The notes below the pieces were generated by a model that was given only the letters and a program-made list of their open reading frames with translations, was not told where the DNA came from and made no database searches. DNA of 64,000 bases, taken from Pelomyxa schiedti (Eukaryota > Evosea > Pelobiontida > Pelomyxidae). This document shows positions 33,953 through 44,407 of the stretch, piece by piece; the stretch's first letter is position 1; each line of letters opens with the position of its first letter. The DNA is taken from NCBI GenBank assembly GCA_020536535.1, contig JAHLWZ010000448.1, forward strand, positions 1,786 through 65,785, given 5' to 3'. The position numbers and the translations under genes were made by a program.

Positions 33953-36900
33953 TCACTGGGCCCACAGGAGACGTTTCAGTGCCAGGAGGAGCCCCAGTAA
34001 CACCTTTTGTTTGTTTCGTGATGTTGAGTGAGTTCGCGTGTGCGTGAGGGAGGAGACCATACGTGGTCTTTCTAGTTCTTCTAGTTGCTTTCTTAAACGC
34101 TGTTGCTTCAGTTGAAGGGCCGTTGGTTTTCGTTTTCCTTGAGAAGGGTTATGAAACTGGAGAAAGGAGGAAAATTCCAAACTGTTTTTGCGGTGGGATG
34201 GGTATTCTGTTTGCCAGTCTTCCTCCTCCTCCAGCATTGCAGGAGACGGAGTTGAGGGTACATATAAACCAGGAACTCCAGGCATCCCCATTACCGGTCC
34301 ACCACAGCTGCCCATAGGAGGCACCATTACTGCCATCTGGAGTGTGTGCGGGTCCTGGTACTGGTGAAGCTGAGGATCCATCATAGGATCGCCTAATCCC
34401 TAAGAAAGTTAGTGGGACAAAGAGGTGCTGTGGGTAAGGGTAACCTCCATTACAACAGGAAGGCCGTTGGGGTCAGAAGGCATTACGACACCCATTTGTA
34501 ACCCTCCCATTTCGTTTGGCATGCCAGTTTCAATCATCTCCTCCATCCCTCTCATTCCAACACCCATGTCTTGTTTGGGTGTTGCCATGACTGAAACAGC
34601 ACTGTCGATAAAGTGAGTTAATGTGAGTAATATGTGGGAATGCACACGGGGGAGGGACACAGGGAGCCATCATAGTAGGTGTTGGTGTGGTGGATTTTCT
34701 TGGTCTGCCTGGCTTCTTTTTAGTGCTAGGCATATGAGAGAGTGCCTGTGTGTATAGGGCAGTTGTGTTGATACCCTCAGGCTTTGGTGATGTGGGTGAT
34801 GTCATTAGCATCCCTGAAACAGGGGGAGAAATGGCGCCAGAAGTGTTAAGACATGGAGTGTGCGGGGTGGCCACGGGAGATGGTGGTGCTGGAGTTCCTG
34901 GGATAGATGGACTTGGTGGTGGGGTTGTGGAAGGAGTAGGAATTGGAGTCATCGATCCATCCACCTTCTTAGTTTTTCTAGAGTGATAGACATTTACAGA
35001 AGGCTCTTTCCTGTTCAAAATAAGCGAGAGGTGAAATGGTATGAAATGCATACGGCATCCGCTTTCTTGTCGAGGTTTGAGATATGCATTTCATTGCCGA
35101 AGGACTTGCAGGGATTGGTACTTGAGGTTGTTGTTGGTGTTGCCTTTCGGGAACGTCCCTGACTAGCCGTTAGTGAATATGTTTACAGATCTAGAAAATT
35201 ACTCAAAATTCGGACTAATAGAAATGGTAACAACTGTTATCGTCTTCCATAGATTTTCGTTCACCAATGGGGCAAGGCGTGCTCTGAGTCCCATGAACTC
35301 AAGGCCTTAATAAAGAAAACAGCAAAGTACCTTTCATTTGGAGTAACTAAAAAATTCTTTTCCGGTTGTGTAATGCCGAGGTATGCTTTACAAAGTACAG
35401 TGCGTTTGTTGATTATACCCACAATCCCTGGTCTGTAAACGTCTCCTTCTGTAAGGATGGGAATTAATCGTTTTCATCATTTCATAACACAACGTACCTG
35501 AACTTGATATCATGAACTCCAACCAGCGAATCTTAATCCACTCATCACTCCAACGTGAACTGGAGTACGTTTCTCTCTGCAAGGCGGTGAGATTAAGAAA
35601 AATATTTGAAATTTCTAACACACAGCTAATACTTGCGTGAATCCCACAACAGTCCCACAATTCACAGCGAGAAAGTCTCCTAAGGCTAGATCTGTGACGG
35701 CGTAAGGTCTTGGTGTCGAGGTGACTGTGTGTTGTAATTGCTGCATTTGCTGTTGTTGCATTTGTTGTTGTTGAATTTGCTGCTGCTGAATTTGCTGTTG
35801 TTGCATTTGCTGCTGCTGAAGTTGTTGGAGTTGTTGTTGTTGCTGAAGTAGTTGGGTTGCTTCAACTTGCTGTATTTGCTGTGGTGCTGTGGTTGGTTGA
35901 GATTGAGATGGAATGATATTTTGTGGTATTGCTTGATTTAGAGCAGATTGTGTAGGAGATTGCTGGTTAGCCAGTTGAGCCGTAGGCTGTGGTGGTGACG
36001 GTTGTGTAGTTGGTTGCATTGGGGTGTGGGGAGTTACTGACAGAACTTGCGTTGGAGATTGTACTTGGGAAATTTGAGGAATTTGTTGTGGTGAGGGTGT
36101 CTGTTGTGAAGCTGATGATGTTAGTTGAGGTTGTAGTGGGGCTGCAAGAGTTTGTGATTGAGGTGTTTCTGTCACTTCGCCAAGATGTTGATTTGAAATG
36201 GATTTTTGTTCTTGATGAGGAGACTGCGGAATAGGAGACCGCGGGTTGGCTTGTGGTGGAAGTTGAGATGGCTGAGATGGAGGTTGCATTTGTGGTTGAG
36301 GTGAAGGTGGGGGTTGAGTCTGCTGTTGAGGCTGCATAAGAGGAGTTGACACAATATCTTGGGTTATTTGTTGTTGCTGTGACCGGATTTGCGATTCCGG
36401 GTCCTGAGAGGCCGCTTGTTCAGCAATGGATACTTGCTGATTGTGAACTCCCATTGGCACGATGTAAGGAAACATATATTGTTGTTGCTGTGGTATTATG
36501 TACGGCTGTTGAAGAAGATAATGTGTCATAATGTCTGGGGCATAGTGCATGGGCAAAGCCTGATATTGTTGTTCCATGAGTATTTGGTGTTGGTATGCTG
36601 ACATTTCCGACATGTCGCCTAAGTCTTGCTGTTGCACTTGAATTGATTGTGTTTGAGGAGGGGATTCACTGCCCACCCTTGAGGGGTCATCCTTCCCGGG
36701 TTCTTGTTTCGAAATATAATCGCCATGCTGGGGTGGTCGTTGTTTAGACCGGTGATGATGGTGGTGATGGTGGTGTAGACCTTGATTGTGTAATTGAAGA
36801 AGATGCTGCTGTGCTTGTTCTTCCTGCTGCTGTTCGTCGTAGTGCGGGGGCATGTTCATAGTGCCTCGGTCGTCGGGAATAACACTGTATAAGTCCTCTT

Positions 36901-37168
36901 GCCGTTGCACATGACTTGCCTCGAGACTTGGAACAAGCATATTTGGTTGCGCCACTGTGGGAACTGGAGAATGTGACTGCGCCATAACTTGTTGCGGACC
37001 ACTATCTTGTGGCGTAAATTTGTCGACACCAACAGACGAAGTGGCAGAGTTATCACAAGTGGCATTCGATTGTACCGACGCTACGGTGACATTCACCGTA
37101 GTGACGGTAGACGATTGGGAGGAAGATGCCGACGACGGCATCACCTCTGACAGATTCTCACCGATCAT
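33953..37168 (-). CDS. Gln-rich nuclear protein with AT-hook
   Basis: A long first exon starts MIGENLSEVMPSS. It encodes a His run (eight residues), many PQ and SQ stretches, and near its end repeated QQQM/QQQI units coded by a CAG/CAA-like microsatellite (35735-35850). Exons at 35600-35310 give a folded segment (ALGDFLAVNCGTVVGFTQ, then WIKIRWLEFM, then GIVGIINKRTVLCKAYL) that might be a BAH- or Tudor-like chromatin module. The next exons carry Pro/Ser/Thr-rich sequence and a clear AT-hook, KKKPGRPRKS (near 34700). The C-terminal exon has a basic coiled segment, KQQRLRKQLEEL. It is probably a DNA-binding transcription or chromatin factor. Exons between 34400 and 35350 are approximate. Confidence 0.6.
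35735..35860. repeat. polyglutamine-coding repeat
   Basis: Trinucleotide TTG/CTG/TTC-rich tract which on the minus strand encodes alternating Gln-rich units QQQM and QQQI. It is a typical low-complexity, length-variable tract. Confidence 0.85.
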
Positions 37169-37387
37169 GATAACGAGTAAAGGGGGATGTGACTAGCAAA
37201 GGAGAAGATCTCGTCGTCCTTGTCTGCCCACATTTTTTTTTTCGTTATGTTTTAGAGCCGTGACAAGCAAAGTGGCGCGACGAGCAGGCAACTACTGTAA
37301 CAGCCATAAAACCAAACGAAAAGAAAAATAAATAAACAAAAAAAACGAAATACGCACTTGCAGGCGGCGTCGCACTTGTATTTTTGA

Positions 37388-38898
37388 TTATTTTTTTTTG
37401 CTTTGCTTGCACTTGTTTTTTGGGTAATTTTTTTCTCTTTGTTTTTTCTGATGGGTGTTTAGAATAAGAGCCAATCGCGTTTCTATCTCATTAGAAAGAC
37501 AGGTTGAGTTTCTTCCACGAAAGGCTGTCGGCATGCCGCTCCCTATGAGTGGAATTCCCAGTTGCTCACATCGTCGGAACAGGACCAGGCACCAGAGGCC
37601 CACTTGTTGGAAACAACATTCCATGGCATCAACACGCCTGTTAATTTGTATATGTGAGTGCCAAGCGGGAGTGAGGTTAAGCAAACCTTCGGGGAAGTCC
37701 GGCTCGGTGTAGTCCCACATAAGAAGGTACCAATAGTTGTCAGCGGGATCAAAGCATCCTTCTTGGTTTTTGTTTTCTGCTGGTGTTGGGACATCATACC
37801 TACAGTTCATATTTAATTCCCAAAGGAAAAGAAATTGAGAAGTACGGCTCATAGAAATGACCAGGAACAACTACATTGCTCCATGTGCCTGTCTTGTAGT
37901 CGATCTTTTCCATACCACCACCCATGTTCGAGTTCACAAGAGCATAAAGCTAAAGAAGTCAATTTTGGGGTAAATAGGTAGAAGCTTACCTCGTTGTAAT
38001 AAGGGATCCAAGCAAGCTCAATAGGATATGCAGCACTTATGGGATCGGTACCTCCAACTGCAGGAGTAATGATGACATCCTTGGTGTACACATTGTATGT
38101 TACAATGACGTAAAGTTCCGTGCTAAGTTCCTTACTACAATTGTTAAAGCGGACTAGGACCAAAGGAAAATAAATACGCTGAGAAGAAGTAATTTCCTAA
38201 AACAGAGTCATAGGCAGCAGGAAGTCTTGGTGTATAAAAAGAAGTATTGACCACTCGGGTAAGTTGTGATACAGTACCAGTAGCCGGATCAATGGTAATC
38301 ATAAAACCATCAGCAACTTGAGTGAGTTTGTGTTAACGTTGCCACGTCATTTCTTGACGTCATACCTCCGTAGAGAGTGTTTGTTGTTGTATCCATCATA
38401 ATTGAGGTCAACTCAGCTGTCCGCCATAACTTCAAGGTGGTATTTGTGGCTTGGCCAGCAGTAATCTAAACATAATGACATTGAATTTTGGAGGTACTAT
38501 GCTTTGTGACATACATCTGCTGTGAAAATTTCATAGAAATTCTCCAACTCCTCATGTTCCACGGTCACAAGGTAGTACATATTAGTCGCCTCAGAATAAG
38601 CAGAAAATCGGCCAAGAGCCATTTCTTCCTTGTCACTTCTCTCAGCTACTACCTAAACATCGTTTTAGGAGCTAACAGCGGCCTGTTTTTGGGTTTTTTT
38701 TTTGTTTAAATTCAAAAATACTGTGAACAAGTGCTCAGGGGGAATTGGATCTGGGAGATTGAGTTTCACAAGATCTAGCCTCAGATCCTCGCACAACACG
38801 CCAAGGCAATACCCCTCAATGCCGTATATGAATTTGCATTGCACGCACGCTACGCACAACGCCACGACGACAGCCGCAACTACCTGACAACGCGTCAT
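37388..38898 (-). CDS. secreted, probably beta-propeller-like protein
   Basis: The start MTRCQVVAAVVVALCVACVQC is a good signal peptide with cleavage likely after the final Cys region. Seven or so short exons follow, with repeated motifs of beta-propeller type: ATNMYYLVTVEHEELENFYE, TTNTLYGGM, ADGFMITIDPATGTVSQLTR, ELAWIPYYNELYALVNSNMG, KIDYKTGTWSN. The last exon has CFDPADNYWYLLMWDY. The end of the frame (to 37388) is very basic, and the true stop could depend on one more intron. It is probably secreted or lumenal. No enzyme motif is seen, and I do not recognise a named family. Confidence 0.6.
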
Positions 38899-39167
38899 GT
38901 TAAATCTCCTTCACCAACAATTTTGTTTGTTTTTTTTTGTTTGCATTTTTTCGCCTCCTTGTTTGTTCGGGTTTTGTTTCTTCCCGAAATCAGCCAAGAA
39001 GAACCAGGTTGTCATTCTTGTCAGGACTGGACCGATCACACACAACATCCCATCCATCTGGAATAGCACATCCAGATGGGCCAGTCACATAGGTGAGTCA
39101 TAGAAGTGACTCAGCAGCCTCAGTAAGGACTCTCTTCCGTGAGCAACGAAATATTAGAGATACGGAA
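38899..39167. promoter_or_regulatory. divergent promoter region
   Basis: The 269 bases between the secreted-protein start (minus) and ALG11 (plus). T-rich around 38930-38960; no defined element seen. Confidence 0.4.
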
Positions 39168-40801
39168 ATGACTTTCGTGGGGGCGTTTTCATGGACGGTG
39201 ATGGTGATGGTCGTGGGGTGGGTAGTGACGCGTTTCCGGCGCCGCGTGCCGAAGACCATTGCGTTTTTCCACCCTTATTGCAACGCTGGTGGTGGTGGCG
39301 AGTTTGTGCTGTGGAGCGCAATAGTTGCTATTCATGAAAAGTAAGGAAAACCCCGACACTTTTTTTTTTTTTTTTTTTTGAATTTCAGTTGGGGCTTACG
39401 TTTAAGGTGAGGTTTCCTGATTATAAGTGCGTTGTGTATACGGGAGATGTTGTACCAGATGCGGAGATTCTGGAGAACGCAAAGCGGTGGTTTGGATTCG
39501 AATTTTCCACACAGGCTTCCGAGTCTGGGAAATCTGCAGCCAGACCCTCACTACCACCTGCACCTCGTTTCATTCGTTTGAAGTTGAGAGCTCTTGCAGG
39601 CTACCCGTACCCTGTGGTAACATTGGCACTGCAGAGTCTCGGTTCAGTTCTTTTGGCTTTTGAGGCGTGGTGGAAATTACTGCCTGAAGTCTTTGTTGAC
39701 ACAACTGGATTTGCATTTTCCATGCCAGTATTTCGACTTTTGGGAAATGCGAAAGTACTGTGCCACATTTATCTGTAACCTTGCCAACTTACACAATCAG
39801 GTGGCTTGTTACGTTCACTACCCAACAATTAGTGAGGATATGCTTAACTTTGTTGCAGCAAGGAAAGGCGCCTACAACAATAGACCAACAATTGCCAGTT
39901 CTTGGAGTATTTGCTTACTATTATTATGACTTATCTGATCAACTTTGTAGTCCTCTCAACTGGTAAATGGCTGTATTATAAGGCGTTTGCATACATGTAT
40001 TGCTTTGCTGGGAGGACCGCAAACGCTGTTATGGTCAACAGTAGCTGGACAAAATCACACATAACAAAGCTCTGGCGCCGAACCGACATCGCTCTAGTGT
40101 TTCCTCCATGCAAATTTGAAAGTGGCTCCGTGAGTGCCTCGTACGAGAAGCAGACCGACCCCGCTCTCGTGGTCTCCATTGGACAATTCCGGCCCGAGAA
40201 GGACCACATGCTGCAGGCCAAGGCGTTCGAGAGGCTCCTGCAGCAGCACCCCGAGCACCGCGGCAAGGTGCAGCTGGTCATTGTGGGATCAGTCAGGGAC
40301 GAGGCCGACGCGGCGCGGAAGGCCAAGGTCCGCGAGGCCTGCGAGGCCAGCCCGCTGCTCGCGGACTGCGTCAAGGTGCCGGACTCTGTGGACTGCGCCG
40401 AGAAGAACTCGCTGCTCTCGCGGGCGGTGGCGGGCCTGCACACGATGCGCGACGAGCACTTTGGCATCTGCGTGGTGGAGTACATGGCGGCCCGGGCCGT
40501 GCCGGTCTCGCACCGCAGCGCGGGGCCGCTGCTGGACATCGTGGTGCCGGCGCAGGAGGACGCGGCGGGGATGTGCGGCTTCCTGGCCCAGACCGCCGAC
40601 GAGTACGCCGAGGCGCTGCACAGGGTGCTGGCGATGGGGGACGACGAGAGGAGGCTGGTGGCCGAGAGGGCCTTTGGGCGCAGCCAGATGTTTTCGCCAG
40701 AGACATTCGCCAAGGATTTCATCAGGTCGCTGGTGTCTTCTGGGTGTGTGCAGACAATCACACAAGCAACTGCGGCCACGAAATCACATAAGGTGGAATA
40801 G
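39168..40801 (+). CDS. ALG11: GDP-Man:Man3GlcNAc2-PP-dolichol alpha-1,2-mannosyltransferase
   Basis: ALG11 adds the fourth and fifth mannose to the dolichol-linked N-glycan on the cytosolic ER face. The N-terminus has one membrane segment ([14 protein letters not shown]). Family signatures follow: [52 protein letters not shown] and [13 protein letters not shown]. The GT4 fold then gives [14 protein letters not shown] and the donor-binding motif [17 protein letters not shown]. Introns are inferred at 39342-39410, about 39756-39800, and about 39911-39950; all restore frame. The stop is at 40799-40801. The 3' half (about 40140-40720) is very GC-rich while the 5' half is AT-rich, a sharp shift inside one gene. 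Confidence 0.92.
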
Positions 40802-40996
40802 AGTCATTTGGGTGAAATAAAGTAAAGTAAGTAATTTAGTTCTTTTTAAAGAGAAAATGTTTTCCTGTGTTTATTCTCCACTTCGTTCCTTTTAATCAAC
40901 AGACACACCTGAGAAAGCAGCATTTGCACTATTTTTGCTCTGTATTCTTTTATAGTTGTTACATTGAACGTATTCTATGGATTTTACATAATATTC

Positions 40997-42817
40997 TCAC
41001 TCATGGATATGGGTGCCTGTGAGGCGCCTGAGGAGTTGAAGTAAAAAGGGGTCCTCAGATATGTTCATGATGCAGGGTGAGTCGCTGCACAGCTCCGCAA
41101 CAGATGGAGAGTACTTTTCCAGTAAAAACTTGACTACGGAGGTATGTGCGGAGCGGCAGGCACGGCGTATGCACGCTACTGCTTGCTGTTGGGCGATTTC
41201 AGAATAGTGAACTGACAGCCACTTGACAGCTCCTATGTTTCCAAAGTGTGAGTATATTTCAAGAGGGGTTCCTTGGCGCTCTTCGGCGCCATCAAAGTCA
41301 CGTCCAACGCTGAGCTGCAGGTCGCTGGCGGTAATGTAGGCCTTTTCTAGTAGCCATTTCAGTACGGCTACGTTTCCTTGGACACAAAACATGCGAAATG
41401 CTTTGTTTCTAGCAGCGTGAAGGCTAGATATAGGCTCAAGCTTGCCTTCCTCGAAAAGCCACTGCAGAAAAGGAAGTGGGTTCTTTTGGGAAGAACAAGC
41501 AATGGTGTGTAAAATGTCACTTGGATCCATCGCCAGAGGGGGATACTTCGCAGTCACCCACTTGAGACTATCAATATCGGCACGGCTGCAAATCGTTTGT
41601 AGAGTGTATTGTAGTTCTGAGCGTACGGGGTCAAAGGGACCATATTTTCTCTCAAGATACTGAGCAATTTCCAAAAAACCTTCCAGGCTGCCCAGAAAAG
41701 AATTACAAACCGAGGGTGAATCAAGATCTGTTTTTTCGCATATTAACTTGACTGAATCGAAGTGCCCCTGCCGGCAAGCTGTAGACAACAGGGATCTGCG
41801 GGAACGAGGATAGGTATCACAAAGCCACTCCACGAAATCGACTTGGCCTGTCTCAGCATATACCATAGAATGGTCTTTTGGTTCCCAGCTGCAATCATAA
41901 TTGGCCGTGAGCCACTTGGCCATTTTGCAACTTCCCGCTTGAAGAAGGGCGTGAATTACCCCCTCAATGCATGGTGATATGTCAGATTGCCTCACTTTAA
42001 ACTGAGAGAAGAACCACTCCACAAATTCAGGGTTCGCTGTCTTCAGCGCCGCCTTGACAAGAGTCCCCAGATGCTTGTTGATTTCAGGTTTGTCTCTTGT
42101 CAGTCCCCAAGAAGTTACTAGCCACTTAAATGCATCCACGTGACCATTCTCAAGGCTTCTCAATACATCGTCGCAGTCGTCCATACAGGCATGCTCTGCA
42201 GTAAACCCGAATTGTTCAACAAGAAACTTGCAGGCTTCCAACCGTCCTTTTCGGAAGGATTTGGCGAAGATTTCAGAGTATTCTCCTGTCACCAGTTCTC
42301 TCGAGACAGGGAACTTAGATAGAGCCCATTTCGCGTAATCCACATGGCCCTCTGTGCACGAGACTAGCAGAAGCCCGGCACCAAGTTTAGCGCCAAAAGG
42401 AGTTGACTCGACAGAATAATGGGAAGCAAGCCACTCTGATAACCGTTTGCAACTGAAGCCAGCACAAAACAATAACGCTAATTCTATACTCCCATCAGTT
42501 AATGCCATTATTTTTTTCCCAACCAAAGATATCAACCTATTGTCAAGAATACAGATTAAGTCAGAAAGGGAAACCGATACCAAGTGGGTCTTGGTGCCTT
42601 CAAAAAAAAAGGGAAAAAAAGGGCAATACGGGAAAAAGGCTTCAGCGAGCTTCAAGAGTGTTTCTAAGTTTTCCTCATCCTCCCTTGAACCCAGGATCTC
42701 GGCATCCTGTGAGATCCAAGGAATGAGACAAGTGTTAGGAGGCAGCGCTACGGTCCACAAGATCCTTGATGCCCAAACAACCCAGGCACTAGTTCCCGGT
42801 TCCGGTGCCCCCTCCAT
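40997..42817 (-). CDS. ankyrin-like repeat protein (KWL-type), intron-poor
   Basis: One long frame of 606 residues starting MEGAPEPGTSAW (the frame is open upstream but has no earlier ATG). It holds about 12 degenerate ankyrin units, such as CTEGHVDYAKWALS, LENGHVDAFKWLVTSW, AETGQVDFVEWLCDTY, CRQGHFDSVKLICEK, CVQGNVAVLKWLLEK and SHFGNIGAVKWLSVHY. It is similar in repeat style and N-terminal layout to 15300-17166 but almost without introns. A T-rich stretch near 42600-42620, in the segment FFPYCPFFPFFFEG, could hide one intron. It is probably a scaffold protein. Its start is 49 bases from the start of the divergent gene at 42867. Confidence 0.75.
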   Translation of the reverse strand: MEGAPEPGTSAWVVWASRILWTVALPPNTCLIPWISQDAEILGSREDEENLETLLKLAEAFFPYCPFFPFFFEGTKTHLVSVSLSDLICILDNRLISLVGKKIMALTDGSIELALLFCAGFSCKRLSEWLASHYSVESTPFGAKLGAGLLLVSCTEGHVDYAKWALSKFPVSRELVTGEYSEIFAKSFRKGRLEACKFLVEQFGFTAEHACMDDCDDVLRSLENGHVDAFKWLVTSWGLTRDKPEINKHLGTLVKAALKTANPEFVEWFFSQFKVRQSDISPCIEGVIHALLQAGSCKMAKWLTANYDCSWEPKDHSMVYAETGQVDFVEWLCDTYPRSRRSLLSTACRQGHFDSVKLICEKTDLDSPSVCNSFLGSLEGFLEIAQYLERKYGPFDPVRSELQYTLQTICSRADIDSLKWVTAKYPPLAMDPSDILHTIACSSQKNPLPFLQWLFEEGKLEPISSLHAARNKAFRMFCVQGNVAVLKWLLEKAYITASDLQLSVGRDFDGAEERQGTPLEIYSHFGNIGAVKWLSVHYSEIAQQQAVACIRRACRSAHTSVVKFLLEKYSPSVAELCSDSPCIMNISEDPFLLQLLRRLTGTHIHE

Positions 42818-42866
42818 CACACTCGGCGGTTGAAATACCAAAAGACAGGATGATTAGATTCGGCAA
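42818..42866. promoter_or_regulatory. 49-bp divergent intergenic spacer
   Basis: Only 49 bases separate two start codons on opposite strands. Either 5' UTRs are extremely short or promoter elements lie inside the neighbouring coding sequence. Confidence 0.6.
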
Positions 42867-44156
42867 ATGCAGGTTTCCTTTGATCGCGTTAACCAGGCAC
42901 GGGACCAGTTCATTGCCTTGGCTCTGTGCACGTCACCACGGTGCGGGGCCTGCAGCCCTGCCCGGGTACTGAGCCCCTCCGCCGTGGCCGACGCCCTGGG
43001 CCGCGGCTGGGTCCTGCGCCCCTGGACCCGCCTGGGGGTCCTCGTCGCGCCGCCGCGGCCCGACGTCCTGCTGCTGACCCCCATGTCCGACCCCAGGGGC
43101 TCCTGGGCCCACGTCGCCGCGGTGGTCACGCCGACCCTGGGGCTGCTGGGCCCCCCGCGGGTGGCAGTGCACACCACGCACTGGGGCGACTACTCGCACA
43201 ACAGGGCGTGGGTGGATCCCTCCTGGATGATCTCGGAGGTGGGCACCAGCAGGGTCTTTTGCGTGAGGGACGTGGCGGCTGGGGGGCGCGTTGTCCAGGA
43301 GCTTACTCCCAACCCACGAATAAGACATCTTGGTAGCCATGGGATAATCCACAGGACCGTGGGCCCTGGCCTTGGGTTTCATTTGTGCGACTGTGATGAC
43401 AGGTGGATAACAATTGTGGGAGGCACGAGGGTGAACAAAATTCACATTTGGAGGAGGAGAGACCACCGAAATATTCCACATGCAACTGCGGAGGGTGGTG
43501 TTTTTGTTGTGTCAGAATTCCTGCTGGGTGGCGGCCTTGTCCATTCCGTCAAGCTCACTGGAATAGACGAGGTTTCAGTTCTATACGAAATGGTGAACTC
43601 AAGAAACAGTGACCTTCAGTGGATCCACATTGACATTGCCCAATCAATCAAGGGCGGTGTGTTGCTCCGTGATGTTATTAGCAGTTGGGACTCACCTTTT
43701 TCCGACCGGCTGAAACTCAACCGTGCCCAAGTATTTTCGAGGGAGCTCCTTTTGACTGATAAGCACGAGTTAGTTTCACCATCTGGTGAAGTTGTGAGAG
43801 TGTTACCAGCTGCACCTTGGTTGATTGACCAGTATCACTTTGCTTGCATTGACTCTGTATCTGAGTCAACTTCCAGTTCTATCAATGTGTTCAACTTCAG
43901 CAATCCAACACAGCCCTTTATGTGCGTACATCTTTGTGCTCACAACGATGTTTCATTCTATGGCAGTCAAGGCAGTGGGTTCATACTCACCGCCCAGAAG
44001 CGGGAAGGAAGTTCCTCCGTGTTGCAATTTTTTGATGTCCCAACAGGCTTGAACATATTCCAAGCCAAATTTGAACCACAAAAAGGTGCATTACAATGGA
44101 CTATCATCACGCGGGCGTGCAACTTGGATTTGAATGTATCCTGTGAGTCGCCCTAA
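42867..44156 (+). CDS. lineage-specific protein, possibly F-box-like start plus propeller-like body
   Basis: A single-exon frame of 429 residues starting MQVSFDRVNQARDQFIALAL. The first ~60 residues form Leu/Ala-rich helices (FIALALCTSPRCGACSPARV, SPSAVADALG) that could be a diverged F-box. The rest alternates predicted strands, such as GVFVVSEFLLGGGLVHSVKL, SSINVFNFSNPTQPFMCVHL and GFILTAQKREGSSSVLQFFD, like WD/kelch propeller blades. I do not recognise a named family. The exon at 171-575 and perhaps the fragment at 14096 look related. The first ~360 coding bases are strongly GC-rich, the rest AT-balanced. Confidence 0.65.
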   Translation: MQVSFDRVNQARDQFIALALCTSPRCGACSPARVLSPSAVADALGRGWVLRPWTRLGVLVAPPRPDVLLLTPMSDPRGSWAHVAAVVTPTLGLLGPPRVAVHTTHWGDYSHNRAWVDPSWMISEVGTSRVFCVRDVAAGGRVVQELTPNPRIRHLGSHGIIHRTVGPGLGFHLCDCDDRWITIVGGTRVNKIHIWRRRDHRNIPHATAEGGVFVVSEFLLGGGLVHSVKLTGIDEVSVLYEMVNSRNSDLQWIHIDIAQSIKGGVLLRDVISSWDSPFSDRLKLNRAQVFSRELLLTDKHELVSPSGEVVRVLPAAPWLIDQYHFACIDSVSESTSSSINVFNFSNPTQPFMCVHLCAHNDVSFYGSQGSGFILTAQKREGSSSVLQFFDVPTGLNIFQAKFEPQKGALQWTIITRACNLDLNVSCESP

Positions 44157-44407
44157 AATGAAGATCTGAATGATCTCACCCCCTGCCCTTCGCATTTCCC
44201 CATCTTTTCATCAAAAAATAACAACTTTTAATTTTGTCGAGAGAGCACCTGCCTAATGCGGTTTGTTACAAAAATCTGTTTAATATATGTGCATTGACGT
44301 ACCGTGGGTGCACCCCAAAAAACCATTGTTTATTAGTGCAATGTGCTGTGCGCACAAGTTGTTGATTTCAAAGCGTTGCTGGGAAAGAAGTTGGTACCAC
44401 TAGCACA
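44157..44407. other. intergenic region
   Basis: Spacer with AT-rich sequence; no gene seen. Confidence 0.4.
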
